DNA of 37,017 bases from JAJFTV01 sp036825755. GTDB lineage: Bacteria > Chloroflexota > Anaerolineae > Anaerolineales > Anaerolineaceae. Shown here in pieces: positions 1 to 7,897 of the stretch (positions within the stretch are counted from its first letter, which is position 1; every line of letters starts with the position of its first letter). A program made the position numbers and the translations under genes. The notes below the pieces were generated by a model, which was not told where the DNA came from, made no database searches, and saw only the letters and a program-made list of their open reading frames with translations. The stretch lies in the NCBI GenBank assembly GCA_036825755.1, contig DAISXR010000025.1, positions 1 to 37,017 on the forward strand. Direction: 5' to 3'.

Positions 1-2
1 CG

Positions 3-1670
3 GTTACGTTCCTCATCGGGGGTTTGATGTTCAGCGCCTGCAAGCCTGCCGCTGTTGACACAGTCAGCCCCGCTACCCCACAAACCGGCGGATCGCTGAA
101 ATGGGCGATTTCATACGAGCCCGATACATTGGACCCGCATAAAACCCGATCAGAATATGCCAATTACGTCATGTCCCTGCTTGGCTCCGCCCTGGTTGCC
201 GTTGCTCCGGATGGGAGCATTGTGCCATACGCGGCTGAAAGCTGGACGGTCTCTGACGACGGTCTGGTGTGGGATTTTCAACTCCGCACAGATATGATGT
301 TTTATTACCGTGAGGGTGTCATAGATAATCATGGGGTTGCCGCCGGCGATATCGTAACCGGCAGCGATCCCATCACCGCTGTGGATTACGCCTGGACGTA
401 TACCCGCGCCATCAGCCAGGCCGCCCACTCCCCGGCCGCCGGTCTGCTGGATAAGCTGGTGAAAGCCGAAGCGGTGGATGATTTCTCGCTGCGGCTAACC
501 CTATCGGAGCCCCGGCCAGATCTGCTGTACAGCCTGTCAGCCGTGGGGTACCTGCAACCGCTCCCCCGCCAGAAGGTAGAGGAAGCCGGCGAAGACGCCT
601 TTGGCCTTAAACCGGCAGGCAGCGGGCCTTTCTGGATGAAATACTGGATCAGCGGAAACCGGATCATTCTGGCCCGCAACCCCGATTACACATGGGGTCC
701 TGATCTGGGGCAGGGAAGCGGTCCCTACACGATCGATTTCATCGAATTTCGTGTGATCAAAGACTATACCACCCAGATGGAACAGCTTGAACAGGGCGTG
801 ATTGATCTGGCGTATGTTGAAGCACAGGATCTGGCCCAATTTGAAGACACATCACGCTTTAGCCTGTATACGCAACCGCTGCCGGGACTGCAGCCGTATA
901 TCGCGCTCAACCTACAGCAGCCGCCATTTACCGAGGTCAATATTCGTAAGGCGCTCAATCTGGCGCTGGACCGTCAGGCGTTGATCGATCAGATCCGGAG
1001 CGGGTCGGCGTTGATCCAGTACGGGCCACTCTCTGAGAGCACGTTTGGCTATTGGGATGGCATCACCGGTCTGGGAGCCGGATATGACCCCGATCAGGCG
1101 GCTGAGTTGATGCGCGCGGCCGGTTACGAACGCAGTGACGCGGATGGCTGGAGCCGCGATGGTCAACCACTCACCCTCCAATTCTTAACCGCCGATGTGG
1201 ATCAGCCCACCAGCCAGTTGACCCAGGCCATCGCAGAACAATACCGGACCTTTGGATTGGATATCGAACTGCGAACGGTGGATGCCGCTGATCTTTCGGA
1301 ACTTTTACGCGTGGGTGATTACCAGATGGCCCTGACCGGCTGGAGCTATCCGGATGCCGATCTGTTGTACTGGCTGTTTCACTCGTCCAATATAGATGCA
1401 GCGACTCCCGGCCCATCCAACATTCAGCGTCTGTCTGATCCGGATCTGGATGCGCTGCTCGAGCAGATCCACGCCGGAGCGGATCCGGCTGCCGCTCAGG
1501 AGGTATCCCGGCAGGCGCAGCAATATCTGGTGGAAAACGCCGTGCTGGTTCCGCTGTACACGCCGGTGGAATATCTGGTTCTGAATGCAAAAGTGGAAGG
1601 CGAGCAGTATTCGACGCTTTCCGGTTTTGATTTTTCCGGTGCAAAAATCACCGATTCGTCTTCACAATAA
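3..1670 (+). CDS. ABC transporter substrate-binding lipoprotein, family 5 (5'-truncated by window edge)
   Basis: Extracellular solute-binding protein of the oligopeptide/dipeptide/nickel family (SBP_bac_5), which captures a ligand outside the membrane for an ABC importer. The frame is open from the first bases and reads VTFLIGG-LMFSAC, the end of a hydrophobic signal peptide followed by a lipobox with the Cys at 39-41. The true start therefore lies upstream of the window, and the TTG at 24 or ATG at 27 are not real starts. After the Cys come a low-complexity linker, then GGSLKWAISYEPDTLDPHKT, the typical family 5 N-terminal signature, and a long two-lobed body of about 540 residues. No permease or ATPase gene follows, so partners must lie upstream or elsewhere. 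Ligand not predictable; peptide is the default guess. The next gene, a nucleoside hydrolase, follows after 28 nt. Confidence 0.9.
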   Translation, partial: VTFLIGGLMFSACKPAAVDTVSPATPQTGGSLKWAISYEPDTLDPHKTRSEYANYVMSLLGSALVAVAPDGSIVPYAAESWTVSDDGLVWDFQLRTDMMFYYREGVIDNHGVAAGDIVTGSDPITAVDYAWTYTRAISQAAHSPAAGLLDKLVKAEAVDDFSLRLTLSEPRPDLLYSLSAVGYLQPLPRQKVEEAGEDAFGLKPAGSGPFWMKYWISGNRIILARNPDYTWGPDLGQGSGPYTIDFIEFRVIKDYTTQMEQLEQGVIDLAYVEAQDLAQFEDTSRFSLYTQPLPGLQPYIALNLQQPPFTEVNIRKALNLALDRQALIDQIRSGSALIQYGPLSESTFGYWDGITGLGAGYDPDQAAELMRAAGYERSDADGWSRDGQPLTLQFLTADVDQPTSQLTQAIAEQYRTFGLDIELRTVDAADLSELLRVGDYQMALTGWSYPDADLLYWLFHSSNIDAATPGPSNIQRLSDPDLDALLEQIHAGADPAAAQEVSRQAQQYLVENAVLVPLYTPVEYLVLNAKVEGEQYSTLSGFDFSGAKITDSSSQ

Positions 1671-1698
1671 GCTCGATCTCAAAAAAATGGAGAACATC

Positions 1699-2580
1699 GT
1701 GGCTGAAAAGATTTTACTGGACACTGATATCGGTTTTGACATCGACGACGCGGTTTGCCTGGCTTACCTGCTCAGCAAGCCGGAGTGCAAGCTGATGGGC
1801 ATCACCACGGTCACCGGCGAGCCGGAACAGCGCGCCAGAATGGCCAGCGCCATGTGCAGGGCAGCCGGGCAGGATATCCCCATTTACCCGGGCACCGCAG
1901 TTCCGTTGCTGGTTGAGCCCATCCAAACCACCTGCCCGCAGGCGGAGGCATTGACCGGCATGGATTATCAGGCTCATTTTCCGACCGGCGAGGCGATCGA
2001 ATTTTTACGCCATACCATCCGCGCCAACCCCGGTGAGATCACGCTGCTTACCATTGGGCCGCTCACCAATGCTGCCCTGCTGTTCAGAGTGGATCCGGAA
2101 ATTCCATCTCTGCTCAAAGGCTGGGTGGGCATGGGCGGTCTCTTTACGCATCGGGTGGCCGGCTTACGCTCGCGCGAATATAACATGCTGCTTGATCCGC
2201 ATGCCGCGGCGGTGCTTTATCAGACTCCGCTGAAAATGCACCGCTCAATCGGGATTGAGGTCACCAGCCAGGTATATTTATCAGAGGCTGAAGTGCGCAC
2301 TCGGTTTCACGGTACGCTGCTGGAGATAACTCTGCAATTTTCGGAAATCTGGTTCAAAATGTTTGACCAGGGGATCACTTTCCATGATCCGCTGGCCGCG
2401 GCGGTGATTTTTGATCCGGATCTGTGCCGGTTCGAGCGCGGTACCGTACAGGTGGAAACGGAAAGCACCCGCCTGGGCGGCTTCACATACTGGACAGCCG
2501 AATCAAACGGGCCGCATGAAGTAGCTGTATCGGTGGATCGCGAAAGGTTCTTCGAAGAGTATTTTTCTGTCTTTCGATAA
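1699..2580 (+). CDS. Inosine-uridine preferring nucleoside hydrolase family protein
   Basis: Hydrolyses the N-glycosidic bond of ribonucleosides to free base and ribose (IUNH family). The N-terminal Ca-binding aspartate cluster DTDIGFDIDDA is a variant of the family DTDxGxDDA motif. Also visible are EYNMLLDP, matching the substrate-binding E-x-N motif, and HDPLAAAV, the C-terminal Ca/active-site HDP motif. I chose GTG at 1699 (293 aa) because GGAG at 1689-1692 sits 6 nt before it. An in-frame ATG at 1687 overlaps that Shine-Dalgarno sequence and would add only four residues. The frame stays open further upstream into the preceding gene's tail, which is not coding here. It follows the solute-binding protein by 28 nt, so co-transcription is likely and hints at nucleoside salvage, though that link is inference. 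Confidence 0.92.
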   Translation: MAEKILLDTDIGFDIDDAVCLAYLLSKPECKLMGITTVTGEPEQRARMASAMCRAAGQDIPIYPGTAVPLLVEPIQTTCPQAEALTGMDYQAHFPTGEAIEFLRHTIRANPGEITLLTIGPLTNAALLFRVDPEIPSLLKGWVGMGGLFTHRVAGLRSREYNMLLDPHAAAVLYQTPLKMHRSIGIEVTSQVYLSEAEVRTRFHGTLLEITLQFSEIWFKMFDQGITFHDPLAAAVIFDPDLCRFERGTVQVETESTRLGGFTYWTAESNGPHEVAVSVDRERFFEEYFSVFR

Positions 2581-2597
2581 GCGGGAAACCGGTTATC
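2576..2597. other. Compact hairpin spanning two convergent stop codons
   Basis: GATAA (2576-2580) pairs with TTATC (2593-2597), and CGG (2582-2584) with CCG (2589-2591), across a GAAA loop with one G-G mismatch. The stem contains the TAA stop of the nucleoside hydrolase and the TTA complement of the MoaD-like stop. There is no T-tract, so this is at best a weak bidirectional terminator. Confidence 0.35.
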
Positions 2598-2850
2598 CGC
2601 CGGCAATGGGCGGAAGGAAGGTGACCTCGGCATTCTCAGGGATCACATCTTCATCCACAAAGATGTGGTGTTTGTTTACCAGTACCACCACATTGGCCAG
2701 TTGCGGACCCATGGCCGGGTACCTGAACTTGAGCATCTTTTTAAGATCCGCGATGGTGGCGCGGTTGGGAACGGCCATCTGCAAACGGTTCGTTCCGGCT
2801 TTTTCCTTCAGGTTAGCAAACAAAATGACAACAACTTCGTGTTCGTTCAT
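2593..2850 (-). CDS. moaD: MoaD/ThiS-family ubiquitin-like sulfur carrier protein
   Basis: An 85-residue protein with the beta-grasp pattern of the MoaD/ThiS family, ending in the diagnostic Gly-Gly (PPIAGG then stop). The C-terminal glycine is adenylated and converted to a thiocarboxylate that donates sulfur, in MoaD to make the dithiolene of molybdopterin. Features seen: N-terminal strand VVVILFANLKEKAG, the central TIADLKKMLKFRYP helix, NVVVLVNKHHIFVDEDVIP and EVTFLPPIAGG. The last two blocks resemble MoaD more than ThiS. No moaE, moeB or other cofactor gene is in the window, so partner and pathway are not shown. A cysteine desulfurase 1.1 kb away on the other strand could supply sulfur, but that is only proximity. 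The gene is convergent with the nucleoside hydrolase (12 nt between stops). Confidence 0.85.
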   Translation of the reverse strand: MNEHEVVVILFANLKEKAGTNRLQMAVPNRATIADLKKMLKFRYPAMGPQLANVVVLVNKHHIFVDEDVIPENAEVTFLPPIAGG

Positions 2851-2984
2851 CCCATCATCCCGGTGGCAATCTGTACCGAATTAACCATACCATATCCTCC
2901 GGTAAAACTGAAGAGAGGAAGCCAATCTGCTGGATCCGCCCGTTGCCTTCCTTGACAGGTTGATTAAAATGCTCTTATCTACTA

Positions 2985-2993
2985 TGCTATAAT
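2985..2993 (+). promoter_or_regulatory. Extended -10 promoter for the small membrane protein operon
   Basis: TGCTATAAT, a perfect TGn-TATAAT extended -10 element. Initiation near 3000 would give a leader of about 24 nt to the ATG at 3024. No good -35 lies at 17 bp; a TTGACA at 2952-2957 is 30 bp away, too far to pair with it. Confidence 0.6.
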
Positions 2994-3023
2994 GAATCTA
3001 TCGAAAAGATGAGGATTCATATC

Positions 3024-3221
3024 ATGGAGGATCCAGAGCCCACAAAAGTTCCGTATTATCCGGGGAAATACATCGGCATGGGGCTTGGCGCCGGTTTGTT
3101 TGTTGGCGCAATTGCGGGTTTTTTCGTACGTGATATACTTTTAGGCGTAATAGCCGGTATTACAGGGGGAGTGATCATTGGCTGGATTCTGGACAGGCGT
3201 AAACGTTCCAAAGTATCCTGA
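3024..3221 (+). CDS. Small glycine-rich membrane protein
   Basis: A 65-residue protein with a short hydrophilic N-terminus (MEDPEPTKVPYYPGKY) and two close hydrophobic segments, GMGLGAGLFVGAIAGFFV and LLGVIAGITGGVIIGWIL, ending in a basic DRRKRSK tail. The repeated GxxxG spacing is of the glycine-zipper type, suggesting tightly packed helices in the inner membrane with the basic tail in the cytoplasm. ATG 3024 is preferred over ATG 3009 because GAGG at 3011-3014 is 9 nt upstream of it. I do not recognise a named family. A further small membrane protein and a cysteine desulfurase follow on the same strand, so it is probably the first gene of that unit. Confidence 0.72.
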   Translation: MEDPEPTKVPYYPGKYIGMGLGAGLFVGAIAGFFVRDILLGVIAGITGGVIIGWILDRRKRSKVS

Positions 3222-3229
3222 CACACCTC

Positions 3230-3246
3230 TCCTGCACTCTGCAGGA
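3230..3246 (+). other. Intergenic hairpin inside the operon
   Basis: TCCTGCA (3230-3236) and TGCAGGA (3240-3246) form a 7-bp perfect stem with a CTC loop. No T-tract follows, so it is more likely an mRNA-stability or processing hairpin than a terminator. Confidence 0.4.
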
Positions 3247-3277
3247 AGATCTGTAATTATTTCCAGCGGAGGAAACC

Positions 3278-3727
3278 ATGTCTGATCGTTTCAATTGGGA
3301 CGAAAAAAACGAAAAGGATGAAAAAGACGAGAAAGAAATGTCGAAACACGAGGAGAAAACCGTCGACGAAAAATGGCGACGAGATCCTCTCGGGTCAATT
3401 GCCTGGGCTGTGGTGCTGATCTGGGCCGGCGTGGTTCTTTTACTCGTCAACAATACCACCCTGTTGGATAGCCTCCAACTGGAAGGGCTGAGAGCCTGGG
3501 GATTGTCATCGGTCTGGTCGCTGATTTTTGTAGGCGCCGGGGTGATCTTCCTGATCGAGGCGCTGATCCGCCTGGCGGTACCCGCGTATCGCAGACCGGT
3601 GCTGGGCTCGATCATCTTCGCCGTCATTTTGATTGCCGTCGGGTTGGGAAATGTGTTTGATTGGAGACTGCTCGGCGCTCTGGTGCTCATCCTGATCGGC
3701 ATTTCCATGATTTTCCGGCGCAGGTAA
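3278..3727 (+). CDS. Four-helix membrane protein with highly charged N-terminus (DUF5668/LiaF-TM-like)
   Basis: A 149-residue protein. Residues 1-35 are extremely charged and repetitive (Glu/Lys/Asp, with EKDEKDEKE), probably a disordered cytoplasmic tail. Four hydrophobic segments follow at about 39-60, 75-97, 105-122 and 126-146, the last ending in FRRR. The short paired helices resemble the LiaI/LiaF-type membrane domain (DUF5668-like); this is pattern resemblance, not a confirmed assignment. In some families such domains act in cell-envelope stress signalling, but no function can be assigned here. It starts 56 nt after the small glycine-rich protein and ends 12 nt before the cysteine desulfurase, so the three genes probably share one transcript. 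Confidence 0.75.
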   Translation: MSDRFNWDEKNEKDEKDEKEMSKHEEKTVDEKWRRDPLGSIAWAVVLIWAGVVLLLVNNTTLLDSLQLEGLRAWGLSSVWSLIFVGAGVIFLIEALIRLAVPAYRRPVLGSIIFAVILIAVGLGNVFDWRLLGALVLILIGISMIFRRR

Positions 3728-3739
3728 GCAGGAACTGTA

Positions 3740-4936
3740 ATGGGAGAAAAACAGCTCATGGTTCGAGCCATTTATCTGGACTACAATGCCACCACCCCAA
3801 TCGATCCGGCGGCCGCGCAGGCGATGCTGCCCATTCTGTACGGGCATTACGGCAACCCCTCCAGCAGTCACGAACATGGGCAGGCGGCCAAAAAAGTAGT
3901 CGAAAAAGCCCGCAGCCAGGTGGCGAATCTGTTGGGCTGCCCGGCGGAAGAGATTCTCTTTACCAGCGGTGGCACGGAGAGCAACAATTACGCCCTCAAG
4001 GGTGCCGCGATGGCCTACCGTGAGCGCGGAAACCACATCATCACCAGCGCGGTAGAACACCCGGCGGTGATTGAGGTGTGTAAATGGCTTCAAAAGCAGG
4101 GCTTTCGCATCACCATTTTGCCGGTGGATGCAAACGGTATGGTACAGCCGCAGGATCTGGCGAATGCCATCGATGACAATACCATCCTCGTCAGCGTGAT
4201 GCACGCCAACAACGAGGTAGGCACCATCCAACCCATTCGTAAACTGTCCGATCTGGCGCACAAACATGGCGCGTTGTTTCACTGTGATGCCGCCCAATCG
4301 GTGGGCAAGATCCCGGTGCGGGTGGATGATCTGGGCGTGGATCTGCTTTCCGTGGCAGGTCACAAAGTGTATGCCCCCATCGGGATCGGCGCGTTGTATA
4401 TCCGGAACGGCGTCCGGCTTGAAAAATTCATTCACGGAGCCGGGCATGAACGCGGATTACGGGCCGGCACAGAGAATATCCTGGAAATGGCCGGTCTGGG
4501 CGCTGCGTGCGAAGAAGCCTGGCAGAATCTGGATGAGAATATGGCGCACTACCGCCAGACGCGCGACCGTCTGGAAGCCGGTTTGCTGCGACGTTTAGGC
4601 AGTGCTCTGGTGCGCGTCAACGGTCACCCGGAAGAACGTCTGCCCAACACGTCGAGTATCAGCTTTTTCAACATCGAGGCCAACACGCTGCTGGATGCCA
4701 TCAAAGAACGCGTTTCCGCATCCGCAGGAGCAGCCTGTCATGCCGGTGATGTACAGGTATCGGCGGTGCTGCAGGCCATGAAAGTACCGGTCAACTGGGC
4801 CATGGGAACCATCCGGTTTTCCACCGGTCGACGTACCAGCGTTGAAGAGATCGATCTTGTGGCCGATCTGGTCGCAAGGACGGTGTTTGAACTCGCCAGG
4901 AAAGGTTTGGATGCCTCGGTGCATCCAACAGGATAG
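3740..4936 (+). CDS. Cysteine desulfurase (NifS/IscS-like class V aminotransferase)
   Basis: PLP enzyme removing sulfur from L-cysteine to give alanine and an enzyme persulfide for Fe-S clusters, thiolated tRNA or cofactors. Of its 398 residues, IYLDYNATTPIDP opens the fold, GNPSSSHEHG and TSGGTESNN follow, EHPAV (His107) stacks on PLP, and AGHK carries the Schiff-base Lys209. GHERGLRAGTEN is a conserved block, and SASAGAACHAG places the persulfide Cys at 333. ATG 3740 has AGGA upstream; ATG 3758, six residues in, is also possible. The sequence around Lys209 and the RAGTEN block also resembles selenocysteine lyases, so a selenium substrate cannot be excluded. No iscU, iscR, sufBC or mnmA is nearby. 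A perfect 8-bp inverted repeat (TTGGATGC/GCATCCAA) lies in the last codons without a T-tract. Confidence 0.92.
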   Translation: MGEKQLMVRAIYLDYNATTPIDPAAAQAMLPILYGHYGNPSSSHEHGQAAKKVVEKARSQVANLLGCPAEEILFTSGGTESNNYALKGAAMAYRERGNHIITSAVEHPAVIEVCKWLQKQGFRITILPVDANGMVQPQDLANAIDDNTILVSVMHANNEVGTIQPIRKLSDLAHKHGALFHCDAAQSVGKIPVRVDDLGVDLLSVAGHKVYAPIGIGALYIRNGVRLEKFIHGAGHERGLRAGTENILEMAGLGAACEEAWQNLDENMAHYRQTRDRLEAGLLRRLGSALVRVNGHPEERLPNTSSISFFNIEANTLLDAIKERVSASAGAACHAGDVQVSAVLQAMKVPVNWAMGTIRFSTGRRTSVEEIDLVADLVARTVFELARKGLDASVHPTG

Positions 4937-5088
4937 GCGGCAAAGCCAACCTGCGGTTTTGACGTCAGAAAGCCTGACAAAAATTGGATCATTAAGAGGT
5001 TTATCGTTTTGAAGCAGTGCGACCTCCGGGTGAGATTGCCTGGAGAAAACGCTTTAGGTTTTTAAATTCATCGTATTGGAGGGTATCA

Positions 5089-5661
5089 ATGCTACATGAC
5101 ATCATTCTGAAAAATCGAAGCTACCGCCGTTTTGATCAAACCTTTCAAATCGAAGAGTTTACATTGCGACACCTGGTTGAACTGGCACGTCTTTCACCAT
5201 CGGGCGCCAATTTGCAGCCTTTAAAGTACATCCTTTGCTGCACCGAGGAAAAGAATGCGCTGGTGTTTCCCCATTTGCGCTGGGCAGGCTATCTGAAGGA
5301 TTGGGGCGGCCCCCAGGAAGGCGAGCGACCGACGGCCTACATCATCATCCTGGGTGACACCTCCATCCGGAAAGAGTTTGGTTGTGATTACGGTATCGCG
5401 GCCCAGAGCATGATGCTGGGTGCGGTGGAAGAAGGACTGGGAGGCTGCATGATCGCCTCCGTTCAAAAAGACGAGCTGCGTTCGGCATTGAACATCCCCG
5501 AAGCGTATGAGATTTTACTGGTACTGGCGCTTGGAAAACCGGTTGAAGAGGTGGTGATCGAACCGTTGGACGCAGACGGCAGCATTCGTTACTGGCGCGA
5601 TGAACAGCATGTTCATCATGTGCCCAAACGCGCTCTGGATGATTTGATCCTTGAGCTGTAG
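5089..5661 (+). CDS. Nitroreductase family protein (FMN)
   Basis: A 190-residue single-domain nitroreductase, an FMN enzyme that reduces nitro groups, quinones or enones with NAD(P)H. N-terminal NRSYRRF supplies the phosphate-binding arginines and SPSGANLQPLKY is the family FMN-contact motif. The segment GIAAQSMMLGAVEEGLGGCMIAS and the C-terminal LVLALGKPVEEV are typical. ATG 5089 is chosen because GGAGGG at 5078-5083 sits 5 nt before it; the open frame upstream has no ribosome site. An unassigned 152-nt spacer separates it from the cysteine desulfurase, so it may have its own promoter. Substrate unknown. Confidence 0.9.
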   Translation: MLHDIILKNRSYRRFDQTFQIEEFTLRHLVELARLSPSGANLQPLKYILCCTEEKNALVFPHLRWAGYLKDWGGPQEGERPTAYIIILGDTSIRKEFGCDYGIAAQSMMLGAVEEGLGGCMIASVQKDELRSALNIPEAYEILLVLALGKPVEEVVIEPLDADGSIRYWRDEQHVHHVPKRALDDLILEL

Positions 5662-5720
5662 CTTGAGCATACACATTAATATTAGTGGGTTTACAGTTTA
5701 AACACTGCGGAGAAAAACAG

Positions 5721-6398
5721 ATGAAAGAAAAAATCCTGATCATTGAAGATGACCATGCCATTGTCAACTTATTGCAACGCGGGCTCGTCTATGATGGGTA
5801 TGACGTTGCAGTAGCAATGGATGGTTTTACCGGCATGCGTTCTGCGCGCGAAGAAAAGCCGGATCTTGTCATTCTGGACTGGATGCTGCCAAAAATGGAC
5901 GGCCTGGCAGTCTGCCAGGATATCCGCGAAATTGGCAGTATTCCCATCCTGATGCTCACCGCCAAAGATACGGTACGGGATCGTGTGCAGGGCCTGGATG
6001 CCGGTGCAGACGACTACATGGTGAAACCATTTGATCTGAATGAATTACTGGCCCGGGTACGCGCACTGTTGCGCAGAACGCGCCAGGAACGGGTAACTGT
6101 GCTGGAATTCAACGGCCTGCAACTGGATACCTCCACGCGTATTGCTACACGCGGTGACCGCAAGATCATGCTGACCGCGAAGGAATATGATTTGCTGGAA
6201 CTGTTCATGCGTCACCCGCGTCAGGTGTTGACCCGAGAAGTGATCTTCGATCGGGTTTGGGGCTATGATTTTGGCGGTGAAAGCAATGTACTGGATGTCT
6301 ACATCCGCTACCTGCGCCAGAAACTGGAAACAGAGGATGAAACCCGCTTGATCCAAACAGCCCGCGGGGTAGGTTACGTTTTGCGCGAACAGGAATAA
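5721..6398 (+). CDS. OmpR/PhoB-family response regulator
   Basis: A 225-residue DNA-binding response regulator. The receiver domain (about 1-118) has the acidic pair in IIEDD, phospho-acceptor Asp53 (VILDWMLPKMDG), the switch Thr in MLTAKD and Lys102 in VKPFDLNELLARV. The winged-helix domain (about 128-223) shows LTAKEYDLLELFMRHPRQVLTR and the VDVYIRYLRQKL-like recognition helix (here LDVYIRYLRQKLE), ending RGVGYVLR. ATG 5721 follows GGAG at 5709-5712 by 8 nt. Its stop overlaps the kinase start by one base (TAATG), so the two are translationally coupled. The signal is not evident from sequence; target promoters are not identified. Confidence 0.95.
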   Translation: MKEKILIIEDDHAIVNLLQRGLVYDGYDVAVAMDGFTGMRSAREEKPDLVILDWMLPKMDGLAVCQDIREIGSIPILMLTAKDTVRDRVQGLDAGADDYMVKPFDLNELLARVRALLRRTRQERVTVLEFNGLQLDTSTRIATRGDRKIMLTAKEYDLLELFMRHPRQVLTREVIFDRVWGYDFGGESNVLDVYIRYLRQKLETEDETRLIQTARGVGYVLREQE

Positions 6399-7783
6399 TG
6401 TCGCTCAGACTTCGCCTTACAGTCCTGTATACCTTGCTGGTATTTGGCGGACTGCTCATCTTTGGCTCACTTGCCTTCGGGTTGGTGAGCCTGACTTTGC
6501 TTTCACAGTTGGACAGCGACCTGGAAGATTCGGCTACCCAGATTATTCCCAGTATTCGCATCAACCAGGAAGATCAGGTTGACCAGTCAGCCCTGAACGG
6601 GCAGGCGCGCTCCGAAGAGTTGATTTTTCAGATCTGGAACAGCGAAGGCAAGCTGATCTATTCTCATCCCACCTTTTTCCAGAGCCCCATCACCGGCAAT
6701 GAGGTGGTGTATTCATCCCATGTGGATACCTACGCCAGCCAGCGCGGCAATCTGCGTGTGCGCAGTATTCCTATTCAGACCTCTCGCCGTCCAATCGGGG
6801 TTCTGCTGGTCGGGCGATCCATGGTGCTGATTGAGCAGGCTCAACGCCAGTTGGTAATCATCATGATCGCGCTGGGGTTGGTGCTCACCCCGCTTTCAGC
6901 ACAGGCTGTCTGGCTGATCAACCGTGAAGCGCTGAAGCCGCTTCAGGAAGTCACCCACATGGCCACCAGTATCAGCAAGGCAGATGATCTGCATAAGCGG
7001 ATCGATCTGGAAAGTCAGCCAAGCAGTGAAATCAAAGAGTTGATGAAAGCCTTCAATCAGACGATGGAGCGTCTGGAGAACCTGTTTAATTCACAAAACC
7101 GCTTTATTGCCGATGTGAGCCATGAACTGCGCACCCCGCTCACGGTCATTAAAGGCAATGTGGGCCTGATGAAAAAGTTCGGCAGCGGAGACCCCGAATC
7201 GCTGGATAGCATCAGCAGCGAGGTGGACCGCCTGACACGCCTGGTGACCGACTTACTGATGCTGGCGCAGGCTGAAACCGGAAACCTGCCCATGGATTTC
7301 AGGGTGGTCGAGCTGGATACAGTCTTTCTGGAGGTTTTCCAGCAGATGAAAGTGTATGCCGGTCAGCGTATCCGCCTGAAGATCGAGGATATCGATCAGG
7401 TTCGCGTCAGAGGAGATATTGACCGCCTTAAACAGGTGATGCTGAACCTGATTTCCAATGCCATTCAACACACCCCCGATGACGGACAGGTTTCGGTGAA
7501 ACTGGGCAAAAAGGATGGCATGGGCATGTTCCAGGTGACCGATACCGGTCCGGGTATTCCATCGGAAGATCTGCCGTTTATTTTTGACCGCTTCTACCGG
7601 ACAGAGAAATCACGCAAACGCGAAAAAGGCAGCGGATTTGGCCTGGGGTTGGCCATTGTGCGCTGGATCGTCAACAATCATGAAGGCCGCATCGAAGTGG
7701 AGTCTACCATTGGTAGCGGCACCACCTTCAGGGTTTATTTGCCGCTGTGGGATGACCCCGCCCGCTGGGAACCCCCTGATTAA
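6398..7783 (+). CDS. Sensor histidine kinase (HAMP-HisKA-HATPase)
   Basis: A 461-residue membrane kinase partnering the upstream regulator. Transmembrane helix 1 is at about 11-33 and helix 2 at about 151-173, enclosing a roughly 115-residue extracytoplasmic sensor region of no recognised family. A HAMP linker follows (about 174-227), then HisKA with His242 in DVSHELRTPLTV. The ATPase domain has an N-box (LNLISNAIQHTPDDG), G1 (DTGPGIP), F-box (FIFDRFYR) and G2 (GSGFGLGLAIV). All catalytic motifs are intact, so it should be active. The start overlaps the regulator's stop by one base. The gene is closed by a strong terminator 30 nt downstream. Confidence 0.95.
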   Translation: MSLRLRLTVLYTLLVFGGLLIFGSLAFGLVSLTLLSQLDSDLEDSATQIIPSIRINQEDQVDQSALNGQARSEELIFQIWNSEGKLIYSHPTFFQSPITGNEVVYSSHVDTYASQRGNLRVRSIPIQTSRRPIGVLLVGRSMVLIEQAQRQLVIIMIALGLVLTPLSAQAVWLINREALKPLQEVTHMATSISKADDLHKRIDLESQPSSEIKELMKAFNQTMERLENLFNSQNRFIADVSHELRTPLTVIKGNVGLMKKFGSGDPESLDSISSEVDRLTRLVTDLLMLAQAETGNLPMDFRVVELDTVFLEVFQQMKVYAGQRIRLKIEDIDQVRVRGDIDRLKQVMLNLISNAIQHTPDDGQVSVKLGKKDGMGMFQVTDTGPGIPSEDLPFIFDRFYRTEKSRKREKGSGFGLGLAIVRWIVNNHEGRIEVESTIGSGTTFRVYLPLWDDPARWEPPD

Positions 7784-7812
7784 TTTTTTCCCAAAACTGT
7801 CCACTAAATGAA

Positions 7813-7861
7813 ATGCCCTTGAATGGATCCGGGTCCGAATCCATTCAAGGGCATAGTTTTT
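7813..7861 (+). terminator. Intrinsic terminator of the two-component operon
   Basis: A perfect 16-bp inverted repeat: ATGCCCTTGAATGGAT at 7813-7828 pairs with 7839-7854 around a 10-nt loop. It is followed by AG and a run of seven T. The T-run is on the plus side, so it serves the regulator/kinase operon; it may also slow minus-strand transcription from the convergent acetyltransferase. Confidence 0.92.
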
Positions 7862-7897
7862 TTAGGGAAAGAGAGAAAGTGTTCCGCCGAACCAGGA

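Noticed and set aside
2952..2957. TTGACA upstream of the small membrane protein
   Set aside because: It is 30 bp from the TATAAT, too far to act as its -35, and no other -10 lies at 16-18 bp.
3506..4447. Long minus-strand open frame opposite the cysteine desulfurase
   Set aside because: Antisense shadow of a well-supported gene, with unlikely composition rich in His, Gln and Arg and no family match.
4906..4932. Perfect 8-bp inverted repeat at the end of the cysteine desulfurase gene as a terminator
   Set aside because: It lies inside the coding region and has no T-tract.
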